Of a stretch of DNA of 13,307 bases, positions 12,656 to 13,307 are shown piece by piece. Both the position numbers and the translations under genes were made by a program. The DNA comes from CAYXRK01 sp964467615 (GTDB lineage Bacteria; Hydrogenedentota; Hydrogenedentia; Hydrogenedentales; GCA-2746185), in NCBI GenBank assembly GCA_964467615.1, contig CAYXRK010000136.1, forward strand, positions 1 to 13,307, read 5' to 3'. The first letter of the stretch is position 1. The number at the start of each line of letters is the position of its first letter. Below the pieces are notes generated by a model. That model saw only the letters and a list, made by a program, of their open reading frames with translations, searched no databases and was not told the DNA's origin.

Positions 12656-13020
12656 GCCTACGGCTGCTGGTCGACGTGAACCTCTCGCCCGAGTGGATCG
12701 CGGAACTCGACCGGCACGGGTACAGCGCTGTTCACTGGTCCACGGTCGGCGACCCGCGCGCGGCGGATGCCGTGATTATGGCGTGGGCGCGCGACAATGA
12801 GTATGTCGTTTTCACGCACGATTTGGACTTCGGCGCGCTCCTGGCACTGACTCATGCCGATGGCCCCAGCGTGCTTCAAGTCCGCGGGCAGAACGTGTTG
12901 CCCGAAGACATCGGCCCTCTGGTGATGGCCGCCGTGCGCCAGCACGAATCGGCGCTTGCCGCTGGTGCGATCATCGTCGTGGACAAACGCAAAGCGCGGG
13001 TGCGCGTGTTGCCGCTTTGA
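12652..13020 (+). CDS. DUF5615 PIN-like toxin
   Basis: This 122-residue DUF5615 protein is a PIN-like nuclease family member, the predicted RNase toxin of the pair. Conserved acidic positions of the fold are visible: LLVDVNLSPEW (Asp8), AADAVIMAWARDNEYVVFTHDLDFG (with the HDLDF motif around residues 55-59) and a C-terminal strand IVVDKRKARVRVLPL. It begins with GTG at 12652, which overlaps the antitoxin TGA, so the toxin is made by translational coupling and probably in lower amount than the antitoxin. A substrate cannot be assigned from sequence. The gene appears intact. Confidence 0.92.
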   Translation: MSLRLLVDVNLSPEWIAELDRHGYSAVHWSTVGDPRAADAVIMAWARDNEYVVFTHDLDFGALLALTHADGPSVLQVRGQNVLPEDIGPLVMAAVRQHESALAAGAIIVVDKRKARVRVLPL

Positions 13021-13307
13021 CGCGTGCCAGAGGTCGGCCTGGCTGATGAGCTCTTCAAGGTGGTTGTCGATTGCTTTATGGTTGCGGCGGCCTAAATTTG
13101 GCGGAATGGATTCATCTGACTTCGCCTCCGGATACCATTTCGAGCTTGTTCTTTGTCTTGCCGATCTCCGCTGATGCCTGCAGCGAGCCCATCGACAAAC
13201 GACGAAAACATGAACAACGAGGGGCAAACAATACTGTGGCCTGGGTAATAAGTGCCGCGTAAGCACTCATAATCACATACCAGCGGCCTCGTGAAGTCCG
13301 AGTCTGC
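13021..13307. other. Window end without a supported gene
   Basis: No family-like frame is seen. A weak hairpin GCCAG/CTGGC (13026-13030 and 13039-13043) follows the toxin stop, and AGTGC/GCACT (13251-13255 and 13263-13267) forms another small stem. On the minus strand a frame containing NHKAIDNHLEELISQADLWHAS runs on into the antisense of the toxin; it could be a gene relic but cannot be assigned. Confidence 0.4.

Noticed and set aside
1..13307. CRISPR arrays, tRNA or rRNA genes, insertion sequences
   Set aside because: No regularly spaced direct repeats of CRISPR size, no cloverleaf or rRNA-like stretches, and no transposase or matched terminal inverted repeats were seen.

Overview
The window is GC-rich DNA from an uncultured-type bacterium. 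The best guess is Planctomycetota or a neighbouring phylum such as Hydrogenedentota or Verrucomicrobiota. The main reason is the central pair of genes: an ECF-like sigma factor followed at once by a large Ser/Thr kinase with an N-terminal zinc ribbon, an 'RNLLFG' helical module and a WD40 tail. That combination is characteristic of those phyla. The assignment rests on gene style only, since no rRNA or marker gene is present.

Layout. Positions 1-606 (minus) hold the N-terminal 202 codons of a DEAD/DEAH-box helicase of the DUF1998 (MrfA/Hrq1-like) type, cut by the window edge. Positions 759-2645 (minus) encode a secreted CocE/NonD-type alpha/beta hydrolase. After a 445-bp divergent spacer come three plus-strand genes: the sigma factor (3091-3798), a 1519-residue kinase with about 15 WD40 repeats and two C-terminal PDZ-like modules (3869-8428), and an unrecognised Cys-rich protein with a fascin-like beta-trefoil C-terminus (8529-9716), followed by a perfect 12-bp stem-loop. 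A 485-bp non-coding stretch, structured and then AT-rich, precedes a response regulator with a degenerate GGDEF domain (10258-11160). About 600 bp with no convincing gene follows, then a DUF1801 protein (minus, 11769-12272) and, divergently, a DUF433/DUF5615 toxin-antitoxin pair (12428-13020). The last 287 bp hold no gene I can support.

How the genes may work together. The sigma factor and kinase look like a phosphorylation-controlled sigma module. A near-identical 26-bp element lies 84 bp upstream of the sigma start and 37 bp upstream of the kinase start. It has a GGAAAC box, a shared AGAACGG half and an AT-richer segment beyond, which is what a promoter recognised by the sigma itself would look like (autoregulation; inference). 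The kinase would have its zinc ribbon and catalytic domain in the cytoplasm and its propellers and PDZ-like modules outside the membrane as sensor or scaffold. The downstream Cys-rich protein is a candidate output or partner. The toxin-antitoxin pair has a near-consensus promoter whose predicted start falls on the antitoxin ATG, so its mRNA is probably leaderless. Two palindromes upstream could be operators.
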